This document shows positions 59,789-64,000 of a stretch of DNA of 64,000 bases, piece by piece (within the stretch, counting starts at the first letter, position 1; the number at the start of each line of letters is the position of its first letter). The stretch comes from Saccharum officinarum (Eukaryota > Streptophyta > Magnoliopsida > Poales > Poaceae). Made by a program: the position numbers and the translations under genes. The DNA is taken from assembly GCA_020631735.1 (NCBI GenBank), contig CM036197.1:48283880-48347879 (forward strand), read 5' to 3'. The notes under the pieces were generated by a model, which had not been told where the DNA came from, made no database searches, and saw only the letters and a program-made list of their open reading frames with translations.

Positions 59789-61406
59789 ATGGCGAGAAGT
59801 GACAGCTGCCTGGCGCGCGTGGGTGCCGGAGTTGCCATCGGTGGTGCAGTCGGCGGAGCCGTCGGTAACCTTCCTCCCTAAACCCCTAAACCCTAGACTT
59901 GCGGCATCCATCCGTGCGAGCTGCTTCGCCCGTGGGTATGTTTGTTGAAGTAGATTAGTGTGTGATTTCAGGGATCTTCTCGAGCTAGCTACTACAGATC
60001 CTTGGTTTGTCTGGTTAGCTGGCGGCCGCAGATGTAATAAAAAGGTGGCTTTTATTAAGAGTTCGTGCTTAGGTAGCATCTTCAGGAGATGTAATATATC
60101 GATGCTCTAGTTGAGTTTGTTTGTCCAATTGCTTGTGCTTTAAGGGCAGTTGCTGATTTGGTGTGCCGTGGTTTGGTTAATTTGCTGGTGGTGGGTAGGA
60201 CTTGGATGAAAAATGTAAGATCAAAAGCTTGTTCAATGCCACTTTGGAATGTACCAATCAGTATATTCGAATTTTGGTTTAGTTTCCTGATTTGGAATCC
60301 ATTTTAACGGGAAGATGACAGCATATGGAATTGTCTGTATGTCAAGTTACTGGCATTTGCTGTCAAAAAGTTATCATTCCACTTGGTGGTTTTGTATTTA
60401 ACTCGTGGAGAGAATACTGATCACAAGGACTTGAAGGGGTGGATATGGTCATGTATTAGGCTACCAGTCTCTGGCTTTCTTACCTTGATAGTCATTACTT
60501 TTGGGTTTTGTAATAAGGCAGAAAAGACGCGCCTGTGGACTTTTATTATTTTTAAGGGGTTTGTGTTGACCAGTGCTTCAAGGATGTACCTAACATGCCT
60601 GGCTTGCTTCTTTCGTGCAATAACTATTATTCCATTGTTGCTTTCAAGATGTAGCTCTAATAAAGTTGCTTATATTCCCAACGCTCATTAGAAGATGTTT
60701 AAGGCAGCCTAATTAGCCTGCATGCAGTGTAACTTTTTATGTCCTAAATTTCATCCTTGTATGACCGGAGGGAGTGGTAGTTCTCAAAGTGCTCTTGGAA
60801 ATAAACAGTATATGTTTCCTTCTTTCTGCTGCCATAGCATAAGAGTACCAAGTTACTAACTGGCATGTTTTTCCTTCTTCCTCCGCAGGTGCTTGCTATG
60901 GAACTTTTGAGGCATTCAGATACAAGGTACGGATACACTATTTGCTTTATTATACACAAAACCACATTATGGTAGGGCTTCTATGTGATTTCCCTTTCAA
61001 TATTTGGTTTTGTGTCATTCTTTCATAAACTTTTGGATACTGATGCATCCAAACAGTACTAGGAAATAAATTGATTACCCTGTCCTTCAATATGCAAAGG
61101 ATTCAAATTGATTAGGTCTTGACACTTGATTGTGCACTTCGTTAACCTTAGCTAAGATTTACTTTATTGAACTCATGGCATAATGTAGGTTTTGTTTATT
61201 TAACTGTCAAGAGATAACTATCTGAGATAAAAGTTTAGAGTTGTTTTTGGGGTTATCATGAATGCTAATCAGTTTGATACTCTGTTGCACAGATCCCTGG
61301 ATTGCTAAAGATCAGATACATTGGACAAACTACTGTTGGCAGCGCTGCAATTTTTGGTCTTTTCTTGGGGGCTGGGAGCTTGATTCACTGTGGAAAATCC
61401 TACTAG
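59789..61406 (+). CDS. Romo1/Mgr2-like small mitochondrial inner-membrane protein
   Basis: Exons 59789-59864, 60889-60926 and 61293-61406 (GT-AG introns) join in frame to 75 residues, close to animal Romo1 (79). The sequence begins MARSDSCLARVGAGVAIGGA, has a first Gly-rich membrane helix (about 11-31), the conserved YGTFEAFRYKIPGLLKIRYI loop (31-53, where YGTFxAFRY and PGLLK mark the family), and a second Gly-rich helix (about 55-70), ending LIHCGKSY. Yeast Mgr2 is a TIM23 subunit that controls lateral release of preproteins; Romo1 affects cristae and reactive oxygen. The plant role is inferred. No presequence is visible, as expected. A later acceptor (cttgctag, about 61725) may belong to a 3' UTR intron. 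Confidence 0.92.
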
Positions 61407-62137
61407 TTAGTTTGTTTCCCTCCTTTTTCTGAACACGACTTTGTCGATGGGCTTCAGAGGAGGATTCTAGATTTTGAGTGCTACCCTGGGTGGCTTCAGT
61501 GAAAACTATTCAATGTCTGCACAATTTAACAGCTAATAGCTCAGGGTTGGAAATAACGATCAAGTTATGCCCTAGTGCTGGTGTGGATGGAAATAGAATC
61601 CATGTTCATCTGTACGAGAATCGTCAAGTTCTCATATAGCGTCTTATGTTCTCAATCTCATCTCATTTTCTTTGAAAATGTAAGGATTTCTTATACTCAT
61701 CAATAATAATTCTTTTCTTGCTAGATGGATGTAATATCGCTCAAACCGGAATGACAGCTACATGCTATTGTTGAAATGGGGCAGCCAGCCAAGGCCAAGG
61801 TTGACGCAGCATAGCAGTCATTACGTATTTTCGTGTATATCGCTCCAGACTGAAGGATGATTAATCGTGTATTTTGTTTTTTCGTGGTATACAAATTGGG
61901 ATGATTAATCGTGTAGTTTGTTTTTTCGTGATGAAAAATTGTCCAGTGAGTTAAAGAATCTCGTACGACTAGCTAATGGCACAAGATACAGCAATTCAGT
62001 ATGCATCATCAGTTGCAACACTTCACGCTGCCAACTAGCCATTCCAAATGTGTCATGCTCATGCGTTCATCTATTGTGCATTATTATTTTATACTGCACT
62101 TCTTCTCTCACTGTACATAGCTATTGCTGAAGACTTA
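61407..62137 (+). other. 3' flank of the Romo1-like gene
   Basis: Probable 3' UTR. A direct repeat (gggatgattaatcgtgta / ggatgattaatcgtgta with ttgttttttcgtg) occurs at about 61855-61930. No further gene is seen. Confidence 0.45.
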
Positions 62138-62379
62138 GCCCTTGTTTAGATTGAAGAAAATTTCAACCCGATGAATAGTACCACTTTCGTCTTATTTGGC
62201 AAATATTGTCCAATCATGGACCAACTAGGCTCAAAAGATTCATCTCGTGATTTCCAACTAAACTGTGTAATTAGTTATTTTTTTTACCTACATTTAATAC
62301 TCCATGCAAGCGGTTAAAAATTGATGTGATGGAGAGAGAGTGAAAAAACTTGGAACTTTGAGGCAAACTAAACAAGGGC
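62138..62379. mobile_element. MITE with perfect 12-bp ends, TSD TTA
   Basis: GCCCTTGTTTAG and CTAAACAAGGGC are exact inverted ends, flanked by TTA (62135-62137, 62380-62382). It is close in sequence to 39832-40073. Confidence 0.88.
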
Positions 62380-62387
62380 TTAAAAAC

Positions 62388-63439
62388 TAGGGTTAAGTCC
62401 ACTTTACACCCTCCAACTTGCAGCAAAGTTCAGATTTCAACCTCGAACTTCAAAACCGGACAACTTTGGTCCTCTAACTCTCGAAAAAGTTCAACTTTCA
62501 TCCTTCTGACCGGTTTTTGCGTGTGAACAGTAACTTTTGATATTTTCGGGAGCGCCAAAATTTTATATTATTTTTTTGAGCATCTTAACGTCCTCAAATG
62601 AAAAAACTCAAAACTACAAAGTTGTAGATCTCATCGAGGTCTACAATTTACATATAAAAATTATCTTGATCCGACATCGTATTGAAGTGTTTTCTATTTT
62701 TTGAAATTTGAGTCTCATCACGTGAGAAAATATGGTGCTGAAATTTTATATTATTTTTTCGAGCATCTTACTGTCCTAAAATGAAAAAACTCAAAACTAC
62801 AAAGTTGTAGATCCCATCGAGGTCTATAATTTATATATAAAAATTATCTTCATCCGACATCGTATTGAAGGGTTTCCTATTTTTTAAATTTGAGTCTCAT
62901 CACGCGTGAAACAATTTTCACGCGTGATGAGACTCAAATTTAAAAAATAGGAAACCCTTCAATACGATGTCGGATGAAGATAATTTTTATATATAAATTA
63001 TAGACCTCGATGGGATCTACAACTTTGTAGTTTTGAGTTTTTTCATTTTAGGACAGTAAGATGCTCGAAAAAATAATATAAAATTTCAGCACCATATTTT
63101 CTCACGTGATGAGACTCAAATTTCAAAAAATAGAAAACACTTCAATACGATGTCGGATGAAGATAATTTTTATATGTAAATTATAGACCTCGATGAGATC
63201 TACAACTTTGTAGTTTTGAGTTTTTTCATTTGAGGACGTTAAGATGCTCGAAAAAATAATATAAAATTTCGGCGCTCCCGAAAATATCAAAAGTTACTGT
63301 TCACACGCAAAAACCGCCCAGAAGGATGAAAGTTGAACTTTTTCGAGAGTTGGAGGACCAAAGTTGTCTGGTTTTAAAGTTCGAGGTTGAAATCTGAACT
63401 TTGCTGTAAGTTGGAGGGTGTAAAGTGGACTTAACCCTA
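62388..63439. mobile_element. 1.05-kb near-perfect palindrome (fold-back element)
   Basis: The two arms of about 524 bp pair around a 4-base loop (62912-62915). Position 62388 mirrors 63439 exactly, so there are no net indels between arms. Only scattered mismatches are visible. Ends are AGGGTTAAGTCC and GGACTTAACCCT, with AAAAACT on both outer sides (62382-62388, 63439-63445). Each arm contains a tandem duplication of about 180 bp (start ttttatattatttttt.gagcatctta). No coding potential. Confidence 0.9.
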
Positions 63440-63445
63440 AAAACT

Positions 63446-63840
63446 ACTCTCACATATTCTATGCTTGACTTTGACGTCAAGGATACCAAGTACAGATAGT
63501 AACCATTGTCGCTCGAATAAACTCCAGTGTATCTGGACCAGATACACAGTTGTGGACAAAGCTAGCAGGACTAGACACTAGAGTAAACTAGGACATCACC
63601 TCACCATTCAGCATGTTCGGCTGAACTGCACAACTGCTGTGGCGGCGGCGGGCTGTGGCTGCAAACAGTTTCAGCAGGAAACTGTACCACAAGCAGCAGC
63701 AGCGGCTGTTCAGCCGCAGCCGCTTCTAGGAGTAGAACAACTAAAATTGCCAGAACTTCAGATAGTTTCATGTTCAGAAGGTGCAAAATTACAACTCTAG
63801 GATCTCAAACACCTATAAATTAGTTATGGCATACTCACTG
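63446..63840 (-). other. probable 3' UTR of the gene entering from the right edge
   Basis: Non-coding sequence downstream of the stop at 63841-63843 on the minus strand. It has CAG/GCAGCC-rich stretches at 63630-63725. An open frame at 63601-63786 (-) is probably chance. Confidence 0.4.
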
Positions 63841-64000
63841 TCACAGACCAATCAATGCCCGAGGTCGGTGCTCAATGGTTAGCAAGGGCATACCAGACTG
63901 TGAAACAGCTCTTACAAACCCCATGTTAGCAGTCAAAGTAGGAGCCCGCCAATGGTCACCTGTGCCAAAAACAATTTTGTTCTTCATTGCGAGCTTCCTT
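63841..64000 (-). CDS. C-terminal 52 codons of an unrecognised protein, cut by the window edge
   Basis: The minus-strand frame from 63999 to the TGA at 63843-63841 is open and reads like a conserved protein: KNKIVFGTGDHWRAPTLTAN, then MGFVRAVSQSGMPLLTIEHR and PRALIGL at the end. Codon use and composition look genic, and the T/A-rich sequence downstream fits a 3' UTR. I cannot name the family. Where the exon begins lies outside the window. Confidence 0.5.
   Translation of the reverse strand, partial: RKLAMKNKIVFGTGDHWRAPTLTANMGFVRAVSQSGMPLLTIEHRPRALIGL

Overview
This is plant nuclear DNA from a grass. The host genes have GT-AG introns and GC-rich first exons. The transposon load is grass-like: Tourist-, Stowaway- and hAT-type MITEs, Ty1/copia elements, a TRIM and a small CACTA element. 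The abundant MITE family with GGCCTTGTTTAG-type ends and the long LTR carrying GCGTCCGGT repeats fit the Andropogoneae (sorghum, sugarcane, Miscanthus). That assignment is inference. From memory, rice has an oryzain-alpha gene and a GT43 gene close together on chromosome 4, so the window may be collinear with that region.

Five host genes are complete within the window and a sixth is cut by the right edge: (1) a DUF579 protein of the IRX15/IRX15-L type (4038-5026, +), with an apparent one-base frameshift; (2) a five-exon RD21/oryzain-alpha-like cysteine protease with a granulin domain (17592-21395, -), also with an apparent one-base frameshift; (3) a three-exon GT43 (IRX9/IRX14-like) xylan glycosyltransferase (29639-32510, -), intact; (4) a single-exon UGT89-like glycosyltransferase (46061-47488, -), intact; (5) a three-exon Romo1/Mgr2-like 75-residue mitochondrial protein (59789-61406, +), intact; (6) the last 52 codons of an unrecognised gene (63841-64000, -). 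DUF579 and GT43 proteins both act in glucuronoxylan synthesis in the Golgi, so two genes of one pathway lie about 25 kb apart.

The rest is mostly transposons. A young Ty1/copia element (5716-10898, TSD GGAAC) has a 5' LTR lacking its U5 end and the primer-binding site. A long SIRE/Maximus-type copia element (48355-57657, TSD CATGT) has a full 1.9-kb 3' LTR, but its 5' end is a 50-bp hairpin made of inverted and direct copies of the LTR end. It sits inside an older MITE and contains a 780-bp TRIM (50829-51608, TSD CAAAT). A 2,623-bp non-autonomous CACTA element (34924-37546, TSD TAT) carries arrays of TCTGACGCTA at both ends. There are also fold-back elements (the best is a 1.05-kb near-perfect palindrome at 62388-63439), two short LINE/SINE-tail insertions with 16-bp target duplications, a degenerate Helitron-like element and about fifteen MITEs.

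I saw no clearly new multigene system. The most unusual structures are the aberrant 5' end of the Maximus-type element, the CACTA element with its arrays, the large palindrome and the xylan gene neighbourhood. Several reading-frame breaks are single-base contractions of homopolymer runs. Base-call error must be excluded before any of these genes is called a pseudogene.
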